A model generated the notes under the pieces. It had not been told where the DNA came from. It did no database searches and worked only from the letters and a program-made list of their open reading frames with translations. Both the position numbers and the translations under genes were made by a program. Of a DNA stretch of 64,000 nt, positions 39,683 to 49,988 are shown piece after piece. The stretch lies in assembly GCF_022846615.1 (NCBI RefSeq), contig NZ_AP025637.1, forward strand, positions 1,054,001 to 1,118,000. Reading direction: 5' to 3'. This DNA comes from Roseomonas fluvialis. GTDB lineage: Bacteria > Pseudomonadota > Alphaproteobacteria > Acetobacterales > Acetobacteraceae. Numbering within the stretch: position 1 is the stretch's first letter; each line of letters starts with the position of its first letter.

Positions 39683-40141
39683 ATGACCCGCACCGACCGC
39701 ATCCTCCGCCTGCTCGCCTGGCCGGCGGCGATCTGGATCGTCTACGAATTCACCTGGTACCAGCAGTACAAGCTGACCGGGCATCCTGGGTCGGTCGACT
39801 TCATCTTCCAACCGTTGGCCGACTGGTTCGGGATTTCCGCCTACGAGAAGCCGTTCCGCCTCGGCGTGGCGAGCATGGAGATCCTAGCCTCGATCCTGGT
39901 GCTGCTGCCTCGGACGCGCGCCTGGGGTGGGTTGCTGACCATCGGCATCATGTCGGGCGCGATCTTCTTCCACACCATCGGCCCGATCGGCATCGACCCC
40001 TACGGCGATGGCGGGAAGCTGTTCAAGGAAGCGATCTTCACCTGGCTGATGGGCGCCTTCGTCGCCTTCGCCCATCGCCAGGAGATCCTGGCGATGGCGG
40101 CGCGGTTCGGGCTCAGGCTGCCCGGCGCGCGGGCCGCCTGA
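39683..40141 (+). CDS. DoxX-like membrane protein
   Basis: A 152-residue product with four hydrophobic segments (ILRLLAWPAAIWIVYEFTWYQQ, FRLGVASMEILASILVLLP, GLLTIGIMSGAIFFHTIGP, AIFTWLMGAFVAFAHR). The arrangement is DoxX/DoxD-like, with a distinct extra loop YKLTGHPGSVDFIFQPLADWFG. It is a second, unrelated-looking copy of this broad fold in the window. Function is unknown. Confidence 0.75.
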   Translation: MTRTDRILRLLAWPAAIWIVYEFTWYQQYKLTGHPGSVDFIFQPLADWFGISAYEKPFRLGVASMEILASILVLLPRTRAWGGLLTIGIMSGAIFFHTIGPIGIDPYGDGGKLFKEAIFTWLMGAFVAFAHRQEILAMAARFGLRLPGARAA

Positions 40142-40150
40142 CGGCGGGGG

Positions 40151-42007
40151 TCAGCGGCGGCGAATGCCCGAGACGTCGCGCACCGCACCGCGCGACGCGC
40201 TGGTGGTGAGCGCCGCATAGGCCTTCAGCGCCGTGGTCACGTTGCGCTTGCGCGGCGCGGCCGGCTGCCAGGCATCGGCGCCCTTGGCTTCCATCGCGGC
40301 GCGGCGCTGCGCCAGGACCTCGTCCGAAACCGCCAGGTGCAGGCGACGGTTGGGGATGTCGATCTCGATGATGTCGCCATCCTCGACCAGGCCGATCAGC
40401 CCGCCCTCGGCGGCTTCCGGCGAGCAATGCCCGATCGACAGCCCCGACGAGCCGCCCGAGAAACGCCCATCGGTCACCAGCGCGCAGGCCTTCCCGAGGC
40501 CCTTCGACTTCAGATAGCTGGTCGGGTACAGCATTTCCTGCATGCCCGGCCCACCGCGCGGGCCTTCGTACCGCACCAGCACCACGTCGCCAGGCTTAAC
40601 CGAACCGCCCAGGATGGCGTCCACAGACGCATCCTGGCTTTCGAAGACGCGCGCCGGCCCGGTGAAGGTCAGGATCGAGGCATCGACGCCCGCCGTCTTC
40701 ACGATGCAGCCTTCTTCGGCGATGTTCCCGAAGAGCACCGCGAGGCCGCCATCCTTCGAGAAGGCATGCTCCATGTCGCGGATCACGCCGCCGGCGCGGT
40801 CGGTGTCGAGCTCCTCCCAGCGCGCCGCCTGGCTGAAGGCGACGGTGGTCGGGATGCCGCCGGGGGCGGCGCGGAAGAAGGTCTGCACCGCCTCGGACGG
40901 GCTGCGCTTCACGTCCCACTCGGCCAGCGCTTCCGCCAGCGTCGGCGCATCGATGCGCGAGACGGAGGTGTCGATCAGCCCGGCGCGATCCAGCTCGCCC
41001 AGGATGCCCATGATGCCGCCGGCGCGGTGCACGTCCTCGACATGCACGTTGATGACCGAGGGCGCGACCTTGCACAGCACCGGCACGCGGCGCGACAGGC
41101 GGTCGATGTCGGCCATGGAGAAGGGCACCTCGCCTTCCTGCGCGGCGGCCAGCAGGTGCAGCACGGTGTTGGTCGACCCACCCATGGCGATGTCGAGCGT
41201 CATGGCGTTCTCGAAGGCCGTAAAAGTCGCGATGGAGCGCGGCAGCACGGAGAAATCGTCCGTCTCATAGTGGCGGCGCGTGATCTCGACGATGCGGCGG
41301 CCGGCTTCGAGGAACAGGCGCTCGCGGTCGGCATGGGTCGCGACGACGGTGCCGTTGCCGGGCAGCGCCAGGCCCAGGGCCTCGGTCAAGCAGTTCATGG
41401 AATTGGCGGTGAACATGCCCGAGCACGACCCGCAGGTGGGGCAGGCGGAGCGTTCGATCACCGCCACTTCTTCATCGGTCACGGACGCATCCGCAGCCAC
41501 GATCATGGCATCGATCAGGTCCACGCTGCGCTTCACGCCGCGATGCACGACCTTGCCCGCTTCCATCGGCCCGCCCGAGACGAAGACGGTCGGGATGTTG
41601 AGCCGCATCGCCGCCATCAGCATGCCCGGCGTGATCTTGTCGCAGTTCGAGATGCAGACCAGCGCATCGGCGCAATGCGCGTTGACCATGTATTCCACCG
41701 CATCGGCGATAAGTTCGCGCGAGGGCAGGGAATACAGCATCCCGTCATGGCCCATGGCGATGCCGTCATCCACCGCGATGGTGTTGAATTCCTTGGCCAC
41801 GCCGCCGGCCTTCTCGATCTCCCGCGCGACCAGCTGGCCAAGGTCCTTCAGGTGGACATGGCCGGGGACGAACTGGGTGAAGGAATTGGCGATGGCGATG
41901 ATCGGCTTGCCGAAATCCCCGTCCTTCATGCCGGTGGCGCGCCACAGCCCGCGCGCGCCGGCCATGTTGCGGCCATGGGTGGTGGTGCGGGAGCGATATT
42001 GCGGCAT
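40151..42007 (-). CDS. ilvD: Dihydroxy-acid dehydratase IlvD
   Basis: Fe-S dehydratase of 618 residues for the third step of valine and isoleucine synthesis, and so partner of the ilvI-ilvH-ilvC genes elsewhere in the window. Motifs: [57 protein letters not shown] with cluster cysteines, and the C-terminal [17 protein letters not shown]. Length is normal. It lies 9 bp past the convergent DoxX-like gene, and 66 bp downstream of the Mrp gene on the same strand. Confidence 0.97.
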   Translation of the reverse strand: MPQYRSRTTTHGRNMAGARGLWRATGMKDGDFGKPIIAIANSFTQFVPGHVHLKDLGQLVAREIEKAGGVAKEFNTIAVDDGIAMGHDGMLYSLPSRELIADAVEYMVNAHCADALVCISNCDKITPGMLMAAMRLNIPTVFVSGGPMEAGKVVHRGVKRSVDLIDAMIVAADASVTDEEVAVIERSACPTCGSCSGMFTANSMNCLTEALGLALPGNGTVVATHADRERLFLEAGRRIVEITRRHYETDDFSVLPRSIATFTAFENAMTLDIAMGGSTNTVLHLLAAAQEGEVPFSMADIDRLSRRVPVLCKVAPSVINVHVEDVHRAGGIMGILGELDRAGLIDTSVSRIDAPTLAEALAEWDVKRSPSEAVQTFFRAAPGGIPTTVAFSQAARWEELDTDRAGGVIRDMEHAFSKDGGLAVLFGNIAEEGCIVKTAGVDASILTFTGPARVFESQDASVDAILGGSVKPGDVVLVRYEGPRGGPGMQEMLYPTSYLKSKGLGKACALVTDGRFSGGSSGLSIGHCSPEAAEGGLIGLVEDGDIIEIDIPNRRLHLAVSDEVLAQRRAAMEAKGADAWQPAAPRKRNVTTALKAYAALTTSASRGAVRDVSGIRRR

Positions 42008-42073
42008 CGGGTCGTTTCCTGGTCGCGGGGCGGGTCGGTTTAGCGCGGTTGTCGGCGGACGCGAAAGCGGGAG

Positions 42074-43180
42074 TCAGTCGACCACGATGGCCGGTGCGGC
42101 CTGCGTCGCGGCACGCGCCTTCTCCCAGACGCGGGCCGCGATGCGTCGGTATTCTGCGGCTTCAGGGCTGTCCGGGCGGGCGGTGACGATCGGCGTGCCG
42201 GCATCCGCCAGTTCGCGGATCTCGAGCTTCAGGGGCAGTTCGCCGAGGAACTCCACACCCAGGCGTTCAGCCTCGCGCCTGGCGCCACCGTGGCCGAACA
42301 TGTCCGTGCGGTGGTTGCAGTTCGGGCAGCAGAAGTAGGACATGTTCTCGATCACGCCGAGCACGGGCACGTTCACCTTCTCGAACATCCGCACGCCGCG
42401 GCGGGCATCCAGCAGCGCCACGTCCTGCGGCGTGCTCACGATCACCGCACCCGCCAGCGGCACGCGCTGGGACATGGTCAGCTGCGCATCGCCGGTGCCC
42501 GGCGGCATGTCCACCACCATGATGTCGAGCGCGCCCCACTCCACCTGGCCCATCATCTGCTCGAGCGCGCCCATCACCATGGGACCGCGCCAGATCATCG
42601 GCGTCTCCTCATCGACCAGGAAGCCGATCGACATGGCCTTGAGGCCCCAGCGCGACAGTGGCGTGATGATGTTCCCGCTGGCACGCGGCTTCTCCCGCGT
42701 GCCGAGCATCTGCGGCAGGGAGGGGCCGTAGATGTCGGCGTCCAGCAGCCCGACGCGTAGCCCCTGCATGGCCAGCGCCACCGCGAGGTTCACCGCGGTG
42801 GTGGACTTGCCCACGCCGCCCTTGCCGGAAGCGACGGCGACGATGGCGCCGACTTCCGGCAGCAGCATCGGGCCTTGGCCGGAGGGCGCGCGCGCCGCCT
42901 GGCGCGGCGTGGCCGGCTGCGGTGCCGCGGTGCGGTGCGCGGTCAGCACGGCGGTCGCGTTCAGCACGCCGGGCACCGCGGCGGCCGCGGCCTGGGCTGC
43001 GGCGCGCAGCGGTTCCATCTGCGCAGCGCGTTCGCGCGGCACCTCCAAGCTGAATTGCACCAGCCCGTCGCGCGCCACCAGGCCCTGCACCATGCCGGCC
43101 GAGACCACGTCCTTGCCCGTCGCCGGGTCCTTCACCGCACGCAGCGCGGCGGAAACCGCTGCCGCCAGAGAGTCACCCAT
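42074..43180 (-). CDS. Mrp/ApbC/NBP35-type Fe-S carrier P-loop ATPase
   Basis: A 368-residue P-loop ATPase of the Mrp/ApbC family that carries Fe-S clusters to apo-enzymes. An N-terminal DUF59/MIP18-like domain (residues about 1-95) is joined by an Ala/Pro linker to the ATPase: AVASGKGGVGKSTTAVNLA, DADIYGPSLPQMLG, MVVDMPPGTGDAQLT. The cluster-binding FCCPNCN motif is present. ATG 43180 is chosen by similarity. The upstream neighbour of ilvD, a Fe-S enzyme, it could help mature that target (inference). Confidence 0.93.
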   Translation of the reverse strand: MGDSLAAAVSAALRAVKDPATGKDVVSAGMVQGLVARDGLVQFSLEVPRERAAQMEPLRAAAQAAAAAVPGVLNATAVLTAHRTAAPQPATPRQAARAPSGQGPMLLPEVGAIVAVASGKGGVGKSTTAVNLAVALAMQGLRVGLLDADIYGPSLPQMLGTREKPRASGNIITPLSRWGLKAMSIGFLVDEETPMIWRGPMVMGALEQMMGQVEWGALDIMVVDMPPGTGDAQLTMSQRVPLAGAVIVSTPQDVALLDARRGVRMFEKVNVPVLGVIENMSYFCCPNCNHRTDMFGHGGARREAERLGVEFLGELPLKLEIRELADAGTPIVTARPDSPEAAEYRRIAARVWEKARAATQAAPAIVVD

Positions 43181-43364
43181 CGCTTGAAAAGCCCTCGTTC
43201 CTGGACAATATCCGACCGGCCGGCGAGGGTGCCCCAGAACAAGGCGACTTCCCCGGTGCCCGGCCAGCGTCCATATGGTCGGGCGCCGCCCTTCCTGCAT
43301 CCTTCAATGGCAGGCGACGGGCAAGACGTCACCACTGGTTCACGTGTTGGAGGCCGATCGTCGC

Positions 43365-44594
43365 ATGCCCTGGAATAACAGTGGCGGACAGAGTCCCTGG
43401 GGGAACCCGCGGCCGGGTGGGCCGTGGGGATCGCCCCCGCCGCCCGGTGGCGGTGGCGGACCGACCGGTCCCGGCGGTAGCGGCAGGGGCCCCGACCTCG
43501 ATGACATGATCCGCCAGGCGCAGGACGCGGTGCGCCGCTACCTGCCGCGCGGCGGCGGGAAGGGCGCGGCGCTGCTCGGCCTGGTGCTGGTGCTGGTGTG
43601 GGCCGCGTCCGGGTTCTTCCGGGTGCAGCCGGACGAACAGGGCGTCGTGATGCGCTTCGGCGCCTTCGACCGCGCGGTGCCGCCGGGCCTGAATTACCAC
43701 ATCCCGTGGCCGATCGAATCCGCAACGACGCCGCGCGTGACGCGCATCAACCGCGTCGATATCGGCTTCGTGGGCGCCGCCGATGCGCCAATCGTGACCG
43801 GCCGTGTGCCGCCGGCGCGCGACGTGCTGGCCGAGTCCCTGATGCTGACCGGCGACGAAAACATCATCGACATCGACGTCGCGGTGTTCTGGCGCATCCG
43901 CGATGCCGAGGAATTCCTGTTCAACACCCGCAATCCGGAAAGCACCGTGAAGTCGGCCGCCGAATCAGTGATGCGCGAGGTGATCGGCCGCACCCCGATC
44001 CAGCCCGCCCTGACCGAGGCGCGCGCGCAGATCGAACAGGATGTGCGCCGCGGCACCCAGGCCATCATGGACCAGTACCGCGCCGGCATCGAGATCGTGC
44101 AGGTGCAGCTGCAGAAGGTCGACCCGCCGTCCCAGGTGATCGACGCCTTCCGTGACGTGCAGCGCGCCAATGCCGACCGCGAGCGTGCCCGCAACGAGGC
44201 GGAATCCTTCCGGAACGACATCATCCCCCGCGCCCGCGGCGAAGCCGAGCGCGTGGTCCAGGAAGCCCAGGGCTTCCGCGAAAGCCAGATCGCTCGCGCC
44301 CGCGGTGAGGCGGCGCGGTTCAATTCGGTGCTCGCCGCCTACCAGGCCGCGGGCGACGTGACTGTCCGGCGCATGTACCTCGAAACCATGGAGGAGATCC
44401 TGCGGCGCAACCCGACCATCCTGGTGGATGACCGCCTGCAGGGGATCGTACCCTTCCTGCCGCTCGGCGATGGCGCTGCGATTCCGAGGCCTGCGCAGGG
44501 CGGCGGGTTGCCGAACACGCGGCCGCAGCCGCTGCCCGCGGTGCCTCAGGGCCCGGGCGTCGTGCAAAGCCGCTCGCAGGGAGTGCCGCGATGA
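43365..44594 (+). CDS. hflK: HflK, FtsH modulator (SPFH protein)
   Basis: A 409-residue SPFH/prohibitin protein that with HflC forms the cage around the FtsH protease. A Gly/Pro-rich N-terminus (MPWNNSGGQSPWGNPRPGG) is followed by one helix (AALLGLVLVLVWAASGFF), the SPFH domain (FRVQPDEQGVVMRFGAFDRA) and an Ala/Arg/Glu-rich coiled coil. A TTGGAGG ribosome site lies about 12 nt before ATG 43365. ATGA overlap with hflC. Confidence 0.96.
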   Translation: MPWNNSGGQSPWGNPRPGGPWGSPPPPGGGGGPTGPGGSGRGPDLDDMIRQAQDAVRRYLPRGGGKGAALLGLVLVLVWAASGFFRVQPDEQGVVMRFGAFDRAVPPGLNYHIPWPIESATTPRVTRINRVDIGFVGAADAPIVTGRVPPARDVLAESLMLTGDENIIDIDVAVFWRIRDAEEFLFNTRNPESTVKSAAESVMREVIGRTPIQPALTEARAQIEQDVRRGTQAIMDQYRAGIEIVQVQLQKVDPPSQVIDAFRDVQRANADRERARNEAESFRNDIIPRARGEAERVVQEAQGFRESQIARARGEAARFNSVLAAYQAAGDVTVRRMYLETMEEILRRNPTILVDDRLQGIVPFLPLGDGAAIPRPAQGGGLPNTRPQPLPAVPQGPGVVQSRSQGVPR

Positions 44595-45526
44595 ACCGCA
44601 CCATTGCCGCGATCGCGGCGCTCGCCGTCATCGTCGTGACGGCGGCCTCCACGCTGTTCACCGTGCAGCAGACGCAGCAGGTGCTCATCACGCAGTTCGG
44701 CCAGCCGATCCGCGTCATCAACGAGCCCGGGCTGCACTACAAGCTGCCGTTCATCCAGTCGGTCATCACCTTCGACCGCCGGCTGCTCGACTTCGACGCG
44801 CCCGGCGAGGAAGTGATCCTGGGCGACCAGCGCCGCCTGATCGTGGACAGCTTCACCCGCTATCGCATCACCGACCCGCTGGAATTCTACCGGACGGTCG
44901 GTGCGACCGAGGGCGGCATTCGCGGCCGGCTGAATTCGATCGTCTCGTCGTCGCTGCGTCGTGTGCTCGGCAACGAGCCGCTGCTGTCGGTGCTGTCCAC
45001 CGACCGCACGCGGATCATGGGCGAAATCCGCAACCAGGTGAACACCGAAGCGCGTCAGTTCGGCATCGAGGTCGTGGACGTGCGCATCCGCCGCGCCGAC
45101 CTGCCGGAGGAGAACACCCAGGCGATCCTGTCGCGCATGCAGTCGGAGCGTGAGCGCGTGGCCCGCGAAGCCCGCGCCGAGGGTGCCGAAATCGGCCAAC
45201 GCGTGCGCGCCGGCGCCGAGCGCGAACGCACCGTGCTGATCGCGGAGGCGCAGGCCCAGTCCGACATCCTGCGTGGTCAGGGCGAGCAGGAAGCCATCCG
45301 CATCGTCGCGGAAGCCTTCAGCAAGGACCTCGACTTCTTCCAGTTCTGGCGCTCGATGCAGGCGTATCGGGAGGCCTTCTCCGAGGGCAATACGCGCATG
45401 GTCATGACGCCGGAATCGGAATTTTTCCGCTTCTTCCGCGACAGCGGCGGCCGCCTGCAGCCGCTGCCCGGCACGCCCGTGACGCCCCCGACGCCGACGA
45501 CGGCACCCGCTGCGACGCCGCAGTGA
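44591..45526 (+). CDS. hflC: HflC, FtsH modulator (SPFH protein)
   Basis: A 311-residue partner of HflK. It has an N-terminal anchor (MNRTIAAIAALAVIVVTAASTLF), the SPFH start VLITQFGQPIRVINEPGLHYK, and a coiled region with MQSERERVAREARAEGAEIG. The C-terminal half ends FRDSGGRLQPLPG and a threonine/proline tail. Its start overlaps hflK as ATGA, and its stop overlaps the next small gene as GTGA, so the three genes are coupled. Confidence 0.96.
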   Translation: MNRTIAAIAALAVIVVTAASTLFTVQQTQQVLITQFGQPIRVINEPGLHYKLPFIQSVITFDRRLLDFDAPGEEVILGDQRRLIVDSFTRYRITDPLEFYRTVGATEGGIRGRLNSIVSSSLRRVLGNEPLLSVLSTDRTRIMGEIRNQVNTEARQFGIEVVDVRIRRADLPEENTQAILSRMQSERERVAREARAEGAEIGQRVRAGAERERTVLIAEAQAQSDILRGQGEQEAIRIVAEAFSKDLDFFQFWRSMQAYREAFSEGNTRMVMTPESEFFRFFRDSGGRLQPLPGTPVTPPTPTTAPAATPQ

Positions 45527-45717
45527 CCTTCACGGGCCTCCTCCAGGGCGTGGCCGTCGTGCTCGCCCTGGAGGGCATTGCCTACGCGCTGGCGCCGGAG
45601 GCGATGCGCCGCGGCCTGGTCGTCCTGATCCAGGCCTCGGAGCAACGGCTTCGGATCGGTGGTCTGGTTGCGGCGTTGGTCGGCGTGTCGGTCGCCTGGC
45701 TGTTGAACGGGCTGTGA
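45523..45717 (+). CDS. DUF2065 small membrane protein
   Basis: A 64-residue two-helix protein (TGLLQGVAVVLALEGIAYALAP and GGLVAALVGVSVAWLLNGL) with the DUF2065 pattern. It starts GTG overlapping the hflC stop as GTGA. DUF2065 genes commonly follow hflC in alphaproteobacteria, so it may be a small subunit or assembly helper of the HflKC-FtsH complex; that is inference. Confidence 0.85.
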   Translation: MTFTGLLQGVAVVLALEGIAYALAPEAMRRGLVVLIQASEQRLRIGGLVAALVGVSVAWLLNGL

Positions 45718-45823
45718 CCCGGTTCGGGGTGCGCCGCCGGCCGATAAGTTGCATGATGCCCGCTTACGCCCGCCGCTGCGGGTGCCACATGTCCCGAAGT
45801 CCCGTTTCTTGAGGTGCTCCGCC

Positions 45824-47347
45824 GTGCGCTTCGCCGTCCTTGCCTTCGCCGCCGTCCTGGCGGTCGCTCCTCTCGCAACCGATGCCGTCGCGCAACGCGC
45901 GCCCGAGAGCTTCGCGCCGCTCGCGCGCCAGCTTCTCCCGGCCGTGGTCAACATCTCGACCACCCAGGCGGTCCAGGCGCGCCCCGGCCGCCCGGATGCC
46001 CCGGACGTGCCGCAGGCGCCGCCGGGCAGCCCCTTCGAGGAATTCTTCCGCGACTTCTTCAACCGCAACCGTCCGCCCGGCCAGGAAGGCGCGCCGACGC
46101 CGCCGGGCCCAGGCACCGGACCGCAGCAGCGCCCGCAACGCCGCGGCCAGTCGCTCGGCTCCGGCTTCATCATCGATGCGCAGCAGGGCATCGTGGTGAC
46201 CAACAACCACGTCATCGACGGGGCGGACGAGATCAACGTCATCCTGTCCGACAACACCTCGATCCGCGCCGAGCTGCTGGGCACCGACCCGCGCACCGAC
46301 ATCGCGGTGCTGCGCATCCGCACCGATAAGCCGCTGACCGCCGTGCCCTGGGGCAATTCGGACGAGGCGCTGGTCGGCGACTGGGTGATCGCGATCGGCA
46401 ATCCCTTCGGCCTCGGCGGGTCCGTCACGGCGGGCATCGTCTCGGCGCGCGGGCGTGACATCCGTCAGGGCCTGTACGACGACTTCATCCAGACCGACGC
46501 CGCGATCAACCGCGGCAATTCCGGCGGTCCGCTGTTCAACATGGCCGGCCAGGTGATCGGCATCAACACGGCCATCTATTCGCCCTCAGGCGGGTCGATC
46601 GGCATTGGCTTCTCGATCCCGTCGAACCTGGCCCAACGCATCGTGGCGCAGCTGCGCGACGGCGGGCGCGTGCGCCGCGGCTGGCTCGGCGTGAACATCC
46701 AGCAGGTCACGGACGAGATCGCCGAGGCGCTGCGCCTGCCCAACGGCGCGCGCGGCGCCCTGGTGGCGCGTGCGCAGGAAGGCGGGCCGGCGGCCGAGGG
46801 CGGTATCAGGTCCGGCGATGTGATCTTGCGCTTCAACGGCGCCGAGGTTCGCGAGATGCGCAACCTGCCGCGCATCGTGGCGGACAACGTGGTGGGCACG
46901 CAGGTTCCCGTCGTGGTGTGGCGCGATGGCAAGGAGGAGACGGTGACCATCACGCTCGGCGAATTGCCCGCCGAGCAGGCGCAGGCCGCCGGTGCGGCGC
47001 CCGCCGCGCCCGCGCCGGCGCAGCCGGTGGAACTCGCCGGCCTTGGCCTGCGCGTCGCGCCCATCACGGATGAACTGCGCCAGCGCTTCAACCTGCGCGC
47101 CGAGCAGCGCGGCGTCGTGATCGTCGAGGTCGCGCCGAACAGCCCCGCGGCGGAGCGCGAACTGCGCCCCGGCGACGTGATCGTCGAGGTCCAGCAGGAG
47201 CGTGTCGCGACTCCCGCCGAGGTGCAGGAGCGCATCGCGCGGCTGCGCCAGCAGAACCGCGCCGTCGCGCTGTTCGCGGTGGAGGGTGCCGGTGGCCAGC
47301 GCTTCGTGCCGCTGCGCCTGCGCGGCGAGCGCGGCGCGCCTGGCTGA
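45824..47347 (+). CDS. Periplasmic serine endoprotease DegP/HtrA
   Basis: A 507-residue Do-like protease/chaperone of the periplasm. Signal peptide (VRFAVLAFAAVLAVAPLATDAVAQ) is followed by the trypsin-like domain with catalytic H129 (TNNHVIDG), D159 (TDIAVLRI) and S233 (RGNSGGPLF), then two PDZ domains (from about residue 280 and about 400; GIRSGDVILRFNG and ELRPGDVIVEV). The GTG at 45824 is chosen for the signal peptide and a GAGG site 9 nt upstream. It lies 106 bp after DUF2065 in the hflKC unit, matching membrane-protein quality control. Confidence 0.95.
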   Translation: MRFAVLAFAAVLAVAPLATDAVAQRAPESFAPLARQLLPAVVNISTTQAVQARPGRPDAPDVPQAPPGSPFEEFFRDFFNRNRPPGQEGAPTPPGPGTGPQQRPQRRGQSLGSGFIIDAQQGIVVTNNHVIDGADEINVILSDNTSIRAELLGTDPRTDIAVLRIRTDKPLTAVPWGNSDEALVGDWVIAIGNPFGLGGSVTAGIVSARGRDIRQGLYDDFIQTDAAINRGNSGGPLFNMAGQVIGINTAIYSPSGGSIGIGFSIPSNLAQRIVAQLRDGGRVRRGWLGVNIQQVTDEIAEALRLPNGARGALVARAQEGGPAAEGGIRSGDVILRFNGAEVREMRNLPRIVADNVVGTQVPVVVWRDGKEETVTITLGELPAEQAQAAGAAPAAPAPAQPVELAGLGLRVAPITDELRQRFNLRAEQRGVVIVEVAPNSPAAERELRPGDVIVEVQQERVATPAEVQERIARLRQQNRAVALFAVEGAGGQRFVPLRLRGERGAPG

Positions 47348-47443
47348 GCGGCCTTCCGGCTCGGCCCCGGCGCGGACCGCGCCTGCTTGGCTTGAAGCGT
47401 CGGGCCAGGGCGGGGAAGCGCGCGGCTTCGGCCTGCCGATCTG

Positions 47444-49102
47444 ATGCCGCGGGTCGCATCCGTCATCGGCGGCTTCGCGGCAGCGGCCCTTGGGGTGCTG
47501 GTCATCCACAGCGCCTTCGGCGGCTTCATCCTGCCGCCATCGGATACGGGCTGGATGCTGTCGGGCCGCATCGGGCCCGACCCGGTGCAGTACTGGCTCG
47601 GCTGGACCGCCTTCGCGCGCGACGAATGGCGGGTCCCGCCAGGCGCCAATCCCGGCTGGGGCATGGAGCTGGCGTCGTCGGTCTTCTACGCGGATGCGAT
47701 CCCGCTGGTCGCCTTTGCCTTCAAGGCGCTGCGGCCGCTGGTCGAGGTCTCGCAGTATTGGGGCCTGTGGATCTACGCCTGCGGCGCTCTGCAGGCGGTC
47801 ATGGCATGGCTGCTCATGGGGCGCGCCACCGCGGACCCGCTCGCGCGGCTGGCGGTTGCGGGCCTGTTCGTGATGCAGCCGCTGCTGCTGGGCCGGCTCG
47901 GTGGGCATTTCGCACTGGGCGGGCAGTTCCTGTTGTTGGTTGGGCTTTGGTTGTGCGTGGTGCCGGGGCAGGGGGTGCGCCGCGCCATTGCCTGGGCGTT
48001 GCTGATGGCCGCGGCGGCGATGGTGCAGGCCTATATCCTGCCCATGGTGGGCGCGCTCTGGGCGGCGGATTGGCTTGCGCGCGCGGCGGATCGAGACCGG
48101 CGGCGCGCTGCTTTGGCCGGCGCCGAGGCGCTGAGCGTGCCGGCCGCCGGGATCGCGGGCCTTTGGGCGGGCGGGTTCTTCCTGCTCGGGGGCGGCTTCG
48201 GGGGGACCTGGGGCGGGTACGGGAAGATGCAACTCGACCTGCTTGCCCCGTTCGACCGCGGCTACTGGGGTGCGCTGCTGCCGGACATCGAGACCGCGGG
48301 GCACCTCGAGGCCGGCAATTCCTATCCGGGGCTCGGCGCGCTCGCGGTTATCGGATTGGGCGCGCTGGCCTGGGCGACCGGGCCGCGCGGCGCGCTGCGG
48401 CGGCACTGGGCGCTGCTGCTGGTTCTGGCGGGGCTGCTGATGCTCGCCGTGACGCATCGCGTGGCGATCGGCGGGCGGGAATTCGAGGTGCTGCCGCTGC
48501 CGGACTGGATCGTCTCCCGTGCCGATGCGTTGCGTGCCTCGGAGCGCTTCTTCTGGCCGGTGCTCTACGCCGCGCTGTTCGGTGCCGCGGTGGCGTTGGT
48601 GCGCAGGCTCGGCCGACGCGCGGGTTTCGTGCTGCTCGCCGGGTTGATGCTGCAGGCGGTCGACCTGCGCCCGGGATTCGCGCGGCTGCACCATTACTTC
48701 GTGGTTCAGCCGCCCACCGTGTCGCTGCGCCTGTCCGATCCGTTCTGGCTGGAGGCGGCCCGGCGCTACGACTTCGTGCGGGTTGTGCCCACCGGCATGC
48801 AGGCGCCGAACTGGGAGGAGGTCGCGGTCTATGCCGCAACGCTCGAGTTGCAGACCGATGCCGTGTACCTTGCACGGCTCGATCCGCGCGCGGTGGAGGC
48901 AGTGAATGCGCGCGTGGCGGGCCTGCTGGAACGCGGCGCGCACGAAGCGCGCACCTTCTACGTCCTGGGCGACGATGCCGCGCTGGCACGCGCCCGTGCG
49001 GGGATGGATCCGGCGCGCGACCTGCTGGAGCGCTTCAACGACCGGTGGGTGCTGGCCCCCGGCTGGCGGCTTCAGCCCGCGGCGAATTCACCCACGCGGT
49101 AG
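47444..49102 (+). CDS. DUF6311-like polytopic membrane protein
   Basis: A 552-residue integral membrane protein with about ten helices, starting MPRVASVIGGFAAAALGVLVIHSAFGG. The region LPPSDTGWMLSGRIGPDPVQYWLGWTAFARDEWRVPPGANPGWG resembles the first loop of DUF6311 membrane proteins (quoted in part as QYWLGWTAFARDEWRVPPG), which resemble GT-C glycosyltransferases. The acidic D-T pair fits a catalytic site in that class, but the function is not proven. Its 3' end overlaps the end of serB by 31 bp on the opposite strand. Confidence 0.8.
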   Translation: MPRVASVIGGFAAAALGVLVIHSAFGGFILPPSDTGWMLSGRIGPDPVQYWLGWTAFARDEWRVPPGANPGWGMELASSVFYADAIPLVAFAFKALRPLVEVSQYWGLWIYACGALQAVMAWLLMGRATADPLARLAVAGLFVMQPLLLGRLGGHFALGGQFLLLVGLWLCVVPGQGVRRAIAWALLMAAAAMVQAYILPMVGALWAADWLARAADRDRRRAALAGAEALSVPAAGIAGLWAGGFFLLGGGFGGTWGGYGKMQLDLLAPFDRGYWGALLPDIETAGHLEAGNSYPGLGALAVIGLGALAWATGPRGALRRHWALLLVLAGLLMLAVTHRVAIGGREFEVLPLPDWIVSRADALRASERFFWPVLYAALFGAAVALVRRLGRRAGFVLLAGLMLQAVDLRPGFARLHHYFVVQPPTVSLRLSDPFWLEAARRYDFVRVVPTGMQAPNWEEVAVYAATLELQTDAVYLARLDPRAVEAVNARVAGLLERGAHEARTFYVLGDDAALARARAGMDPARDLLERFNDRWVLAPGWRLQPAANSPTR

Positions 49103-49965
49103 CCCTGCGCGAACAGCAGCGCGCGCAGGTCGCCGTGATCGACGCGCGCGCGCGACGCGGCCGCGACCACCGGCTTTGCCCTGAACGCCACGCCCAGACC
49201 CGCCGCCTGGATCATGTCGAGGTCATTGGCGCCATCACCTACCGCCAACGTGGCGTCGAGCCCGATGCCTTCCTCCGCCGCCAGGCGCTTCAATGTCACG
49301 AGTTTCGCGTTGCGCCCGAGGATCGGGTCGGCGACATGGCCGGTGAGGCGGCCCTCCGCCTCCAGCAGGGTGTTGGAGTGATGTTCGTGGAAACCCACCA
49401 GCGCCGCGACGCGGCCGGTGAAGAAGGTGAAGCCGCCGGAGACCAGCGCGCAGCGCGCGCCGTTCGCCCGCATGGTCGCAACCAGTTCGCGCGCCCCGGG
49501 CATCAATTCGGTTTCTTCCCAGGTGCGCTGCATGGCCTCGACCGGCAGGCCGGCCAGCATGCCGACGCGTTCGCGAAGGGCGCCTTCGAAATCCAGTTCG
49601 CCATTCATCGCCCGCTTCGTGATGGCGGCGATGCGGTCCTTGATGCCGGCCTGACCGGCGAGTTCGTCCAGCGTCTCGGTGGTGACGATGGTGCTGTCCA
49701 TGTCGGCGATCAGCAGGCGCTTGCGCCGGCCTGCCGAGGCCTGGGCGATGATGTCGACCGCTGCACCCGCCAGTGCCACGCGCGCGGCGGCATCCGCCTG
49801 CTCGGCCGCGAGGCCGCTGAAGGGCAGGTCGGCCGCTTCGTCCGGCGCCAGCCAGTCCGGCGTGCCGGTGGCGGCGCCGAGCGCGGCCAGCGCATCCCGT
49901 GCGGCGTGCAGCGTCGCGGTGGAGATGCCGCCCGGCGGCGCGATCAGGGTGAGAACATGGTCCAT
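49072..49965 (-). CDS. serB: Phosphoserine phosphatase SerB
   Basis: HAD-family phosphatase making L-serine from phosphoserine. The 297-residue product has an N-terminal regulatory-like domain (residues 1 to about 75), then HAD motif I DMDSTIVTTE, motif II LVSGGFTFF, and motif III AVGDGANDLDMI. These are the hallmark SerB motifs. It is convergent with the DUF6311-like gene and divergent from miaA across only 23 bp. Confidence 0.95.
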   Translation of the reverse strand: MDHVLTLIAPPGGISTATLHAARDALAALGAATGTPDWLAPDEAADLPFSGLAAEQADAAARVALAGAAVDIIAQASAGRRKRLLIADMDSTIVTTETLDELAGQAGIKDRIAAITKRAMNGELDFEGALRERVGMLAGLPVEAMQRTWEETELMPGARELVATMRANGARCALVSGGFTFFTGRVAALVGFHEHHSNTLLEAEGRLTGHVADPILGRNAKLVTLKRLAAEEGIGLDATLAVGDGANDLDMIQAAGLGVAFRAKPVVAAASRARVDHGDLRALLFAQGYRVGEFAAG

Positions 49966-49988
49966 GCGGGCCGCGGTATGCCCGCACC

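Noticed and set aside
46586-48943. 785-codon minus-strand frame opposite degP and the DUF6311-like gene
   Set aside because: It spans two good plus-strand genes and shows only repetitive Arg/His/Gln sequence; no start site or domain.
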